From JBBRMY01 sp038230595 (GTDB lineage Bacteria; Bacteroidota; Ignavibacteria; Tepidaquicellales; Tepidaquicellaceae), in contig JBBRMY010000064.1 of assembly GCA_038230595.1 (NCBI GenBank), positions 1 through 13,635 on the forward strand: a stretch of DNA of 13,635 nt, read 5' to 3'. The notes under the pieces are model-generated. The model had not been told where the DNA came from, did no database searches, and saw nothing but the letters and a program-made list of their open reading frames with translations. Both the position numbers and the translations under genes were made by a program. Shown here piece after piece: positions 5,555 through 12,726 of the stretch. Within the stretch, counting starts at the first letter, position 1, and each line of letters opens with the position of its first letter.

Positions 5555-7021
5555 ATGAGATCCAGAAAAATAATAGATACAGCAATTACTTTTGACGATG
5601 TTTTACTTGTTCCCGCAAGATCACGGGTGCTTCCAAGAGAAGTAGAGCTTAGAACTCAGCTTACTCCCGAGATATCTCTTAACATTCCTCTTTTGTCTTC
5701 TGCAATGGATACAGTTACAGAAAGCTCCATGGCTATAGCAATGGCGAGGGAAGGGGGTATGGGAATTATTCATAAGAATATACCCATAGAAATGCAGGCA
5801 GCAGAAGTTGATAAGGTTAAGCGAAGCGAAAGTGGTATGATACTTGATCCAATAACATTAACTGCTGATAAAAAAATAAAAGATGCTCTTGAGCTGATGA
5901 ATAAGTTCAAGATATCAGGAATACCTATAATTGATAATGATAATAAATTAAAAGGAATTCTTACAAACCGCGATATGAGATTTGAGCCTAACAGTGATGT
6001 AAATATTTCAGATATTATGACAACTGAAAATCTCATTACTGCACCTATGGGAACTGATCTTGATAAAGCTGAAATTATACTGCAGAAATATAAGATCGAA
6101 AAGCTTCCTGTAGTTGATAAGGCAGGTCGTTTGAAGGGACTAATAACTTTTAAGGATATTCAAAAAAGAAAAAAATATCCATTTGCATGTAAGGATAAGT
6201 TTGGAAGACTTCGAACAGGAGCTGCTGTTGGTATTGGAAAAGATACTGAACAAAGAGTTGAAGCACTAATTAAAGCAGGTGTTGATGTAATTGTTGTAGA
6301 TACTGCACATGGTCATTCACAAGGTGTGCTCGATATGGTTAAATTTTTGAAGAAAAAGTTCAGCATTGAAATAATTGCAGGTAATGTCGCAACATCGGAG
6401 GGTACATATGATCTTATAAAAGCAGGAGCAGACTGTATTAAAATTGGTATAGGTGCGGGTTCCATTTGTACAACAAGAGTTATTGCCGGAGTAGGAGTTC
6501 CGCAGATTACTGCAATAATAGAATGCAGTAAGATCGCAAAGTCTATGAAGATCCCGATAATAGCAGATGGCGGCGTAAGGCAAACAGGTGACATAGCAAA
6601 AGCAATTGCAGCTGGTGCCGACTCTGTTATGATAGGAGGAATGCTTGCAGGTACTGAAGAATCTCCGGGTGAAAAAGTATTGTATGAAGGAAGAAGTTAT
6701 AAGATATATCGGGGTATGGGTTCTCTTGAAGCTATGAAGCAGGGAAGTAAGGATAGATATTTCCAGGATACTGAGGATGATATCGCAAAGCTTGTTCCTG
6801 AAGGCATTGAAGGAATGGTTCCTTTCAAAGGTCCGATGGGTGATACTGTTTATCAGGTTATTGGAGGACTTCGCGCAGCTATGGGATATTGCGGCGCTAA
6901 AAATATTGAGGATATGAAATCAAAAACTTCATTTGTAAAAATTACTAATGCAGGACTGAAAGAATCACATCCTCATGATGTTAAGATAACAAAAGAAGCC
7001 CCCAATTATTCGATAAAATAA
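5555..7021 (+). CDS. guaB: Inosine-5'-monophosphate dehydrogenase
   Basis: This cytosolic NAD-dependent enzyme oxidises IMP to XMP, the committed step of GMP synthesis. At 488 residues it has the standard bacterial length. The TIM-barrel start TFDDVLLVPARS is at 12-23. Two CBS domains occupy about 94-205. The catalytic loop GAGSICTTR (300-308) places the nucleophile at C305. IADGG (336-340) with downstream GADSVMIGGMLAGTEESPGE marks the IMP phosphate site, and the mobile flap carries R401-Y402 (KDRYFQ). All landmarks are intact. No Shine-Dalgarno sequence is obvious, but the ATG gives the family's usual N-terminus. The gene stands apart from its neighbours: 164 nt with a repeat element upstream and 72 nt downstream to a DinB-fold gene. 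Confidence 0.96.
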   Translation: MRSRKIIDTAITFDDVLLVPARSRVLPREVELRTQLTPEISLNIPLLSSAMDTVTESSMAIAMAREGGMGIIHKNIPIEMQAAEVDKVKRSESGMILDPITLTADKKIKDALELMNKFKISGIPIIDNDNKLKGILTNRDMRFEPNSDVNISDIMTTENLITAPMGTDLDKAEIILQKYKIEKLPVVDKAGRLKGLITFKDIQKRKKYPFACKDKFGRLRTGAAVGIGKDTEQRVEALIKAGVDVIVVDTAHGHSQGVLDMVKFLKKKFSIEIIAGNVATSEGTYDLIKAGADCIKIGIGAGSICTTRVIAGVGVPQITAIIECSKIAKSMKIPIIADGGVRQTGDIAKAIAAGADSVMIGGMLAGTEESPGEKVLYEGRSYKIYRGMGSLEAMKQGSKDRYFQDTEDDIAKLVPEGIEGMVPFKGPMGDTVYQVIGGLRAAMGYCGAKNIEDMKSKTSFVKITNAGLKESHPHDVKITKEAPNYSIK

Positions 7022-7093
7022 GAGACCTGTTATATAATATTCTCTTGTGCCTTTGAGTGAAACATAATAAAAAAATTAAAAAATATATACACA

Positions 7094-7600
7094 ATGTTCA
7101 GAAAAGTAGAAGACTTCATTAATAACGCAAAATACGAATTCGGATCAACACTGAAAGTTTACGATTCATTGACAGATGAAATGCTTCATAAAAAGGTTGA
7201 AGGCTATCCCCGAACTGCGGGCTTTCTTGCATGGCATATTAATAAGTCAATGACTGACATGCTGGAAATGGCAGGACTGAAAAATGTTTATAAAGTAGCT
7301 GACGAAATGCCGGCAGGACTCAGTGTCGCTGAATTAATAGCCGATTTCAAAAAAGCTTCTGACTCTGCAATTAAAGAAGTGGAGTCTAACTGGAAAGATG
7401 AGAACTTAACTGAAGAAACTCCGATGTATGGCGGAGAGAACTGGAAAAAAGGCATGACTCTAATGATCATTCTTACCCATCAGATCCATCACAGAGGTCA
7501 GCTTGGAATATTAATGAGAATGTGCGGATGTAAAGTGCCCGGAGTTTACGGACCGGCTAAAGAGGAGTGGACTGCTTTTGGAATGCCTGAAATGCCTTAG
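7094..7600 (+). CDS. DinB-fold protein (DinB/YfiT-like putative metalloenzyme)
   Basis: This 168-residue soluble protein has the four-helix DinB fold. The three conserved histidines that usually bind a divalent metal are visible: H48 in AWHINKS, and H129 and H133 in THQIHHRGQ. The following 'GQLGILMRMCGCKVPGVYGP' is typical of the family, where members range from damage-inducible proteins to thiol-dependent transferases. The precise reaction cannot be read from the sequence. There is no signal peptide, so it is cytoplasmic. Two cysteines (C144, C146) follow the last motif. The gene is flanked by about 72 nt on each side, so it may be monocistronic. Confidence 0.85.
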   Translation: MFRKVEDFINNAKYEFGSTLKVYDSLTDEMLHKKVEGYPRTAGFLAWHINKSMTDMLEMAGLKNVYKVADEMPAGLSVAELIADFKKASDSAIKEVESNWKDENLTEETPMYGGENWKKGMTLMIILTHQIHHRGQLGILMRMCGCKVPGVYGPAKEEWTAFGMPEMP

Positions 7601-7672
7601 TTTTAGTCTGTTTTCAAGCTTTCACAACCGAACTTTCTGAATACTTTATACGTTTAAATAAATATATAACAC

Positions 7673-8380
7673 ATGGAAAATTATTCAAAATACAGTGATT
7701 CACTTGCAGTAAAGCAAAATGTAAGCGTTAGCAGATTTATGCTGAATGTTTACAACTGGATGGCTATAGGTCTCGCATTAACGGGAATTATATCATATCT
7801 GGTTTATTCTTCTGATGAGCTGCTTCAGATCTTTGTTTATAACAGGATCGTTTTCTTTGTGCTTATGGGTGCTCAGCTTTTAGTTGTTATCGGAATGTCA
7901 GCCTTGATAAACAGAATTCCTTCAATGGTTGCTATGATGCTCTTTTTTTTGTATGCTGCTTTAAACGGGCTTACTTTTGCAGTTCTGTTTGTTATTTATA
8001 CAAAGTCTTCCATATTCTCTACATTTTTTATCTGTGCAGCTATGTTCGCTACATTTAGTGTAGCAGGTACCGTTTTGAAAATGGATCTTACAAGATTCAG
8101 ATCTTTCTTCTTCATGGGACTTATAGGAATCATAATAGCTTCAGTTGTAAATATATTTTTAAACAGTTCTGCACTTTATTGGATAATCAGCATAGCAGGA
8201 GTTGTATTATTTACAGGTCTGACAGCGTATGATACGCAAAAGATCAGAAAATATGCATCAACAGTTGATGTTGATTCGGAAGACGGTAAAAAAGGCTCTA
8301 TTTTTGGAGCGCTTAATCTATATTTAGATTTCATCAATTTATTCTTATTTTTGTTAAGAATACTCGGCGGAAGACGTTGA
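7673..8380 (+). CDS. Bax inhibitor-1/YetJ (TMBIM) family membrane protein
   Basis: This 235-residue inner-membrane protein belongs to the TMBIM family, whose bacterial member YetJ is a pH-sensitive calcium leak channel. Six transmembrane helices can be placed at about 29-47, 57-78, 85-108, 114-135, 143-163 and 168-186. A C-terminal hydrophobic re-entrant segment follows at 211-232. The conserved GLTAYDTQKIR (182-192) and LYLDFINLFLFLLRILG (216-232) are intact, with D187 and D219 at the positions of the two acidic pH-sensing residues in YetJ. The N-terminal 25 residues are soluble. Physiological role here is unknown; 22 nt separate it from the following thiol-rich gene, so they may be cotranscribed. 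Confidence 0.9.
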   Translation: MENYSKYSDSLAVKQNVSVSRFMLNVYNWMAIGLALTGIISYLVYSSDELLQIFVYNRIVFFVLMGAQLLVVIGMSALINRIPSMVAMMLFFLYAALNGLTFAVLFVIYTKSSIFSTFFICAAMFATFSVAGTVLKMDLTRFRSFFFMGLIGIIIASVVNIFLNSSALYWIISIAGVVLFTGLTAYDTQKIRKYASTVDVDSEDGKKGSIFGALNLYLDFINLFLFLLRILGGRR

Positions 8381-8402
8381 TTTACACGCTAAAAATCAAA
8401 TT

Positions 8403-8774
8403 TTGAAAAGAAAATTTATTAAAATATCAGTTATTGTATTAGTAGCAATATTTGTGCTTGCAGGGGATAATATTTCCGCCTTTGCAAAGACATCTCATTG
8501 CTGTTGTAAAGATGATGATGTCAGCACTCTTATTTTGAAAAAAGAAATGAACTGCTGCATGAATATGGATGCAGCTTCTGACAGACTGGATTTTATAAAA
8601 TCTGATCAAAATCTGCCAGACAATTCGATCGTTAAAAAATATTCAAGTGATATAAAATTTAATTATAATTCTAATTATCCTAATATTGTAAAAATTTATT
8701 CAGGAAATATTCTACCACCGGTTCCACTCTTATATTCAGATCTAAATATAATAAATTCCCTTCTGAGGATTTGA
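8403..8774 (+). CDS. Small exported Cys/Met-rich protein, HYC_CC_PP-like
   Basis: This 123-residue protein has a signal peptide (1-28, ending SAFA). The start is TTG at 8403; no in-frame ATG precedes the hydrophobic signal, and TTG gives a proper n-region KRKFIK. The mature protein begins KTSHCCCKDDD (C33-C35 beside H32). A second thiol/thioether patch MNCCMNMD follows (M49, C51, C52, M53, M55), and near the C-terminus is a PPVP motif (105-108). The order His-Cys, CC, PP resembles small Bacteroidota proteins called HYC_CC_PP, but similarity is by motif only. Clustered Cys, Met and His suggest binding of a soft metal such as Cu(I). It is followed 68 nt later by the Cys-array YHS gene and belongs with it by context. 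Confidence 0.65.
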   Translation: MKRKFIKISVIVLVAIFVLAGDNISAFAKTSHCCCKDDDVSTLILKKEMNCCMNMDAASDRLDFIKSDQNLPDNSIVKKYSSDIKFNYNSNYPNIVKIYSGNILPPVPLLYSDLNIINSLLRI

Positions 8775-8780
8775 ATATAT

Positions 8781-8804
8781 CTGAATTACCCGTTCAGTAT
8801 TTTT
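8781..8804 (+). terminator. Weak terminator-like hairpin
   Basis: CTGAA (8781-8785) pairs with TTCAG (8793-8797) around a 7-nt loop and is followed by TATTTTT. The stem is short and GC-poor, so it would at best attenuate transcription between the two thiol-rich genes. Confidence 0.25.
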
Positions 8805-8842
8805 AAATTATTCTAAAATTTCAATTAAAAATAAAAATTATA

Positions 8843-9469
8843 ATGAAAATCACAAAAGTTTTATCTAAAACAGTTTTACTGGCATCAATTTTATTTTCAG
8901 TAATATTATTCACAGGTAATAATTCATTTGCGCAGGAAAATTGCTGCGGTCAAAAATGCAGTAAAATGAGCAGTTGTACGATGGGTACAGATTGTTCTAC
9001 TTCAACTTCATGCTCAACAAATGCATCATGTGCAACTTGCACTTCTTGCTCGACCTCATGTTCTAACGGATCAGGATGCTCAGCTGCAAGCTGTTCTAAA
9101 AATTCCGCAGGTGGAATGAGAGATTCAACAAAAGATAACGTTGCAATTAAAAATGTTACTTCTGATATTGGCACGATCCAGACTATTGATCCTGTAACAG
9201 GTGAAGCAGTAGGAGAGGGCAGCGGAGTTAAGTTTGAATACCTGGGTACAACATATGTTTTTGTAAATGATGCTTCTCTTGCAAAATTCAAAGCGGAGCC
9301 ATTTGATTATGTAAAAAACCTTGAGTGCCCGGTTATGGGCGATGCAGCTGCAAAAGAGAATGGTGTAATGTTTGAAGGTACGAAGTATTATCTTTGCTGC
9401 TCATCTTGTGAAAAGGCATTTAAAAAAGATCCGAAAAAATATATAGAAAAAAAAGAAAAATCTAAATAA
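8843..9469 (+). CDS. Exported protein with a 12-cysteine array and two YHS modules
   Basis: This 208-residue protein has a signal peptide (1-30, NNSFA). Residues 34-84 hold 12 cysteines in a Ser/Thr-rich, low-hydrophobicity stretch. C39, C45, C51, C57 and C63 are exactly six residues apart, then C66, C69, C73, C79 and C84 follow. Residues 112-158 resemble a YHS module that has lost its cysteines (DPVTGEAVGEGSGVKFEY, F, YV). Residues 160-201 form a complete YHS module: C162-P-V-M-G, MFEGTKYYLCCSSCEKAF with C185, C186 and C189, and DPKKYIEK. YHS/TRASH modules bind or sense heavy metals in other proteins. I infer a periplasmic metal-binding or buffering protein. A strong terminator follows at 9479-9506. 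Metal identity cannot be told from sequence. Confidence 0.82.
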   Translation: MKITKVLSKTVLLASILFSVILFTGNNSFAQENCCGQKCSKMSSCTMGTDCSTSTSCSTNASCATCTSCSTSCSNGSGCSAASCSKNSAGGMRDSTKDNVAIKNVTSDIGTIQTIDPVTGEAVGEGSGVKFEYLGTTYVFVNDASLAKFKAEPFDYVKNLECPVMGDAAAKENGVMFEGTKYYLCCSSCEKAFKKDPKKYIEKKEKSK

Positions 9470-9478
9470 TAATGATCA

Positions 9479-9506
9479 GGGCGGAGCTTTTGCTCCGCTC
9501 ATTTTT
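9479..9506 (+). terminator. Rho-independent terminator after the YHS gene
   Basis: GCGGAGC (9481-9487) and GCTCCGC (9492-9498) form a perfect 7-bp stem with a TTTT loop, followed by tcattttt. It ends the unit containing the gene at 8843-9469 and separates it from the HMA gene. Confidence 0.8.
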
Positions 9507-9549
9507 GAAAATCATGTATAACAAATTGTAAAGATAAAGAAGGTAAAAA

Positions 9550-10029
9550 ATGAATAAAATAAAAGTTTCAGTCACGGTTATTATGTTTGCGATACTGCTT
9601 TTGTCTCAAACAGGTAAGTTATTTGCTCAGGTAAATGAAGTGAAGATAGGAGTGGATGGATTTACATGCTCACTATGTGCAAAAGGAGTTGAAGAACAGT
9701 TCAAGTCAATGAGTTTTATAAAAAAGGTGACTTCAGATATTCCGAATTCATCATTCAATCTTTTTTTTAAAAAGAATTCAAGTATTGATATCAATAAGAT
9801 AAAGGATGGAGTTGTTGATGGTGGTTTCAGTGTAAGAGACATCAATATTTTTGCCACAGGCACAATACAGAGTGATGGAAATAATTATACTCTCGTAACA
9901 GGGAATTCACCTGTATTAAAGCTGAAAAAAATTGACGGCACCTTTGCAGATGGTGATAAAGTTAAAATAAGCGGCACTGTAAATGTTAATAACTATTCTG
10001 TAAATGTAATTAAGATTAATAAGCTCTAA
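9550..10029 (+). CDS. Exported HMA-domain (heavy-metal-associated) protein
   Basis: This 159-residue protein has a signal peptide (1-26, KLFAQ). An HMA ferredoxin-like domain follows (about 29-98), with the metal-binding loop GFTCSLCAKGVE giving C40-x2-C43, as in MerP, CopZ and P-type ATPase domains. The C-terminal part (100-159) is an extra beta-rich domain (TGTIQSDGNNYTLVTG, GDKVKISGTVN) that may be a small OB-like barrel; free-standing HMA proteins usually lack this. It is likely a periplasmic metallochaperone for Cu(I) or a similar ion. AGAAGG lies 6 nt before the ATG and is a fair ribosome site. The YHS terminator precedes it by about 45 nt, so it may have its own promoter. A bidirectional terminator follows the gene. 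Confidence 0.85.
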   Translation: MNKIKVSVTVIMFAILLLSQTGKLFAQVNEVKIGVDGFTCSLCAKGVEEQFKSMSFIKKVTSDIPNSSFNLFFKKNSSIDINKIKDGVVDGGFSVRDINIFATGTIQSDGNNYTLVTGNSPVLKLKKIDGTFADGDKVKISGTVNVNNYSVNVIKINKL

Positions 10030-10054
10030 ATATTTAACAGCAATCTAACATTAT

Positions 10055-10086
10055 AAAAAAAGGCGCCTAATTAAGCGCCTTTTTTT
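10055..10086. terminator. Bidirectional terminator between convergent genes
   Basis: A-run plus GGCGC (10055-10066) mirrors GCGCC plus T-run (10075-10086), giving a 12-bp hairpin with an 8-nt loop and U-tracts in both directions. It serves the HMA gene on the plus strand and the 96-residue gene on the minus strand. Confidence 0.88.
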
Positions 10087-10104
10087 GTGTGCCGTATTAA
10101 ATCT

Positions 10105-10395
10105 TTATTTTAAGCCCAATCCAATAAATGGATCTTTAGGATCTGAAGCGTATATTATCTGAGGCTGAGTTAATTCATTCAGCTTTGTTTCCCAATATAC
10201 CTGAGCGACAGCATCTTCCATTATCCTCGCATTATTTATATTTCTTACAATTTCAGAAATTGCCGGATCGGGTATAGGGCTGCTGGTAATTTCAGCTGTA
10301 CTGATCACCGGAACTTCAGACTTATCCTGTGAATATCCATTAGTAAAAACGAGAAAGCCTGCTATAACTGATAAAGTAACTATTAATGATTTCAT
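10105..10395 (-). CDS. Small exported protein equal to the N-terminal module of the T9SS cargo gene next door
   Basis: This 96-residue protein has a signal peptide (1-22, NGYSQ). Residues 32-81 match residues 36-84 of the 622-residue protein encoded just upstream on the same strand. Shared landmarks are STAE, SPIPDP, (V/I)SE(V/I), N(L/I)N-x-AR, YWE-x-KL-x-ELT and PQI. The rest is only a short tail ending GLGLK, without a sorting domain, so it would stay in the periplasm or be released. Function is unknown. The Tyr-Trp-rich helical pattern suggests a small protein-interaction or pro-domain module. The intact frame, signal peptide and terminator argue that it is a real gene and not only debris. 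Confidence 0.75.
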   Translation of the reverse strand: MKSLIVTLSVIAGFLVFTNGYSQDKSEVPVISTAEITSSPIPDPAISEIVRNINNARIMEDAVAQVYWETKLNELTQPQIIYASDPKDPFIGLGLK

Positions 10396-10436
10396 TTAAA
10401 ATTTAGATTAATTTTATATAATCGGGAATTGTAACT

Positions 10437-10523
10437 CCCCATATATATTCTACATCAATACATAGTTATAGTTCCTCAAGCAAAAAGCCCTGCCGGTGAA
10501 AACCGGCAGGGCTTTAGCTTAAA
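10437..10523. repeat. 87-bp duplicated terminator block, copy 1
   Basis: This block matches 12812-12898 with six mismatches and no gaps. It contains the terminator of the 622-residue gene and about 45 bp of AT-rich sequence beyond it. Confidence 0.9.
10482..10515 (-). terminator. Terminator of the 622-residue T9SS cargo gene
   Basis: A perfect 14-bp stem, AAAGCCCTGCCGGT (10484-10497) with ACCGGCAGGGCTTT (10502-10515), encloses a 4-nt loop. Read on the minus strand it is followed by a T-run (A-run 10482-10486). It starts 27 nt past the stop codon. Confidence 0.9.
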
Positions 10524-10541
10524 CATTTTTACTGAACAATA

Positions 10542-12410
10542 TTACTTTATAAGCATCATTTTCTTTGTTTGTGAAAATGTATTATTATCTGAAGTAAAAG
10601 TTATTTTGTAATAGTAAGCTCCGGAAGCTAAATTCTTTCCGTCAAAGACTGCGCTGTAATAGCCCGCAGTTTTATTTTCATTTAGAATTGTTGCAACTTC
10701 ACTTCCAAGAACATCATATAGAGTGATCTTAACTAATCCTGAAACAGGAATGTTGTAAGATATATTTGTAGTCGGATTAAAAGGATTAGGATAGTTCTGA
10801 TCTAATCTGAAATCTCTTAATTCTGTTGAAGAGTTTCCAATGCCAACAAAAGAGCCTGTACATCCTCCTGTAACATAAGAGTTTGCACCATTAGAACCTG
10901 ACCACATAACAAAACAGGAATCACCACTAACATTTCTAAAAGCAGCATCCGGAAGACCAAAATAACCGGTTCCTAAATTTGCAGGAGTATTAACCTGTGT
11001 AATAGTTCCGAAAGTAAGATTGTTTGCTCCTTTTATAAATATGTTACCATTGAATGTACCATGATAGAAGTTGTTCCAAGCAAAAAGATATGATCCGTTT
11101 CCTTTATACATTGCACAAACAGAAACCCCATAAGTAGTATCTGTCAGACTTTCTACATAATTAGATGTATAGGTTGGAGCATTAGCATTAATATTTCCGC
11201 TATACCAGTAGTATGGATCCCAATCACCACCGGCAAATAATCTTCGGGTTACAGTCATTAAAGAATTATTGTGAAATCCTGTAGCTGCAATTCTTGGATT
11301 CTCTTTCAGCTTAAGATCTGAAGTATTCTGAAATGTTGTTGGTGTAGTAGCTCCGAAATCATTACTTCTTGTATAAGCCAGCCATGATCCGCCTCCGAAT
11401 GAACCAGCTCCTCTTACAACAGTTAGGGTATATACCTGGCTTGAATCGCCGGCATTATTTACAAATGCAATATCGGTTTGAAAGGTTGCTGAGTCCGGTG
11501 CTGTACCAGCAACATAATAAGCATACTGACCACTTGCCGGATCCTGATACCCGGACGTAAGAGCCATATTTACTGCAAAGGGATTTTGAATTCTAGACAT
11601 TTTTGATCTTAAATTTCTTGCTCCTGATACAACAGAATCAAGAGTTACAACTGAATAAACATATGCATTGGAAGTAAATCTGGCATTATCACTTGTGATC
11701 CTGATATTAGTATATTTGTTTACTGCGTTTCCCGTGTAACCGACTAAAGCAACCATGTTACCATCCTGTCGGACTCTTAGAATTGCTGAATAAGTGAAAC
11801 TTCCGGCAGCAACATATGATATACCGGTAAATGCATAGGTAGAGTCACCTTTTGATACAGCTTCTACATCGATCTGATTAAAAAGAATTTTAAAAATTCC
11901 GGATGATGAAAGAGAATATATCTGTGTAAAATGTAGCCCATTATCTATTGATCTGTAAATTTTCAATGTATCAGAATTTGCACCGCCATATACATCGATC
12001 GCTGCATAAATGTTTCCTGTCACGCATTCACGTGAAACTGAATGTCCGCCGATCGCAGAATTTGATGTTAAAGCTGTAACGTTAAGAACTTTTTCAGGGT
12101 TCGAAACAGGTATATTTACTGTTTTTCCAATCAGTGTTGAATTCTGCATTTCACCCAATATCTGTGGATGAGTTAACTCTTGAAGTTTTGATTCCCAATA
12201 TCTTTGTGAAGTTATATCACCATTGTTTCTGGCAAGATTTAGATTTTTGATAACTTCAGAAACTTGAGGATCGGGTATAGGTGAATTTAAAACTTCAGCT
12301 GTTGAATTACCTGAAGAAATTTTGGCATCCTGTGTGAAAGCTGCATTCGAGCTAAACAGGGAACCTACCGATAATAATAAAGCCAATAAAAGTAATGAAG
12401 GTTTTTGCAT
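10542..12410 (-). CDS. Large secreted protein with a type IX secretion sorting domain
   Basis: This 622-residue secreted or surface-attached protein has a signal peptide (about 1-27, AAFTQ). An N-terminal module (36-84) is shared with the small neighbour. A long beta-rich body (about 110-525) contains 'IYRSIDNGLHFTQIYSL' (151-167), reminiscent of BNR/sialidase-type propeller blades, and many YxF/Y strand pairs. The C-terminal type A T9SS sorting domain (534-622) carries FRLDQNYPNPFNPTT, the 'LYDVLGSEV' strand, GYYSAVFDGKNLASG-YYYKI and a basic end KKMMLIK. The sorting domain directs export through the type IX system and later processing or anchoring. The substrate of the body is unknown; no catalytic residues could be assigned. 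The last 89 residues match the next gene's end with one substitution, pointing to duplication or gene conversion. Confidence 0.85.
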   Translation of the reverse strand: MQKPSLLLLALLLSVGSLFSSNAAFTQDAKISSGNSTAEVLNSPIPDPQVSEVIKNLNLARNNGDITSQRYWESKLQELTHPQILGEMQNSTLIGKTVNIPVSNPEKVLNVTALTSNSAIGGHSVSRECVTGNIYAAIDVYGGANSDTLKIYRSIDNGLHFTQIYSLSSSGIFKILFNQIDVEAVSKGDSTYAFTGISYVAAGSFTYSAILRVRQDGNMVALVGYTGNAVNKYTNIRITSDNARFTSNAYVYSVVTLDSVVSGARNLRSKMSRIQNPFAVNMALTSGYQDPASGQYAYYVAGTAPDSATFQTDIAFVNNAGDSSQVYTLTVVRGAGSFGGGSWLAYTRSNDFGATTPTTFQNTSDLKLKENPRIAATGFHNNSLMTVTRRLFAGGDWDPYYWYSGNINANAPTYTSNYVESLTDTTYGVSVCAMYKGNGSYLFAWNNFYHGTFNGNIFIKGANNLTFGTITQVNTPANLGTGYFGLPDAAFRNVSGDSCFVMWSGSNGANSYVTGGCTGSFVGIGNSSTELRDFRLDQNYPNPFNPTTNISYNIPVSGLVKITLYDVLGSEVATILNENKTAGYYSAVFDGKNLASGAYYYKITFTSDNNTFSQTKKMMLIK

Positions 12411-12684
12411 GTAGTTTAATTTTAATTAAGAAATGAGTTTTGTACAGTTAATTCTTTTTAAAATTACAAATCTCTCATTAGGATTGCAAAGAAAGATTAT
12501 TAAAAATGTAATTGCAAAGAACGGTATGAAAAATACTTAAAGCGAAGAGAAGTATTGGAATTATAACAAGTTAAGATTGGAACTAAATGAAAATTTATCT
12601 AAATTTGTAATGGATCCCAATAATTTCGGATATTGATTTGTTTAATGGAATATAGTTATTAATACTAATCATCAAAATACAAAT
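12411..12684 (-). promoter_or_regulatory. Upstream region of the T9SS cargo gene, with an 11-bp direct repeat
   Basis: About 270 AT-rich bases upstream of the cargo gene contain no credible gene. The sequence TTCTTTGCAAT (minus strand) occurs twice, at 12483-12493 and 12511-12521, 28 bp apart and about 70-110 bp before the ATG. It could be an activator or operator pair, or two TTTG promoter elements. No full TAnnTTTG promoter could be assigned with confidence. The rest shows no obvious structure. Confidence 0.3.
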
Positions 12685-12715
12685 ATAAAGCCTGCAAAGT
12701 ATTTACAAGCTTTAT
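12685..12715 (-). terminator. Possible old terminator of the T9SS relic
   Basis: ATAAAGC (12685-12691) pairs with GCTTTAT (12709-12715). On the minus strand the hairpin lies just past the relic's stop codon and is followed by a T-rich stretch (atttgtatttt). This parallels the terminator layout of the two intact cargo genes, although the stem is weaker. Confidence 0.4.
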
Positions 12716-12726
12716 TTGATTTGATA

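Noticed and set aside
6313..6594. Two overlapping minus-strand open frames inside guaB
   Set aside because: Both lie over the catalytic loop region of guaB and have no independent support.
7020..7046. Terminator after guaB
   Set aside because: AAGAGA/TCTCTT can pair, but the stem is short and AT-rich, the loop is long and there is no T-tract.
8950..9291. Minus-strand 113-codon open frame opposite the Cys-array gene
   Set aside because: The plus frame has a signal peptide and a YHS module; the minus frame is a by-product of the TGC/TGT/TCA-rich coding sequence.
11369..11560. Plus-strand 63-codon open frame inside the T9SS cargo gene
   Set aside because: Antisense shadow of a well-supported 622-codon gene.
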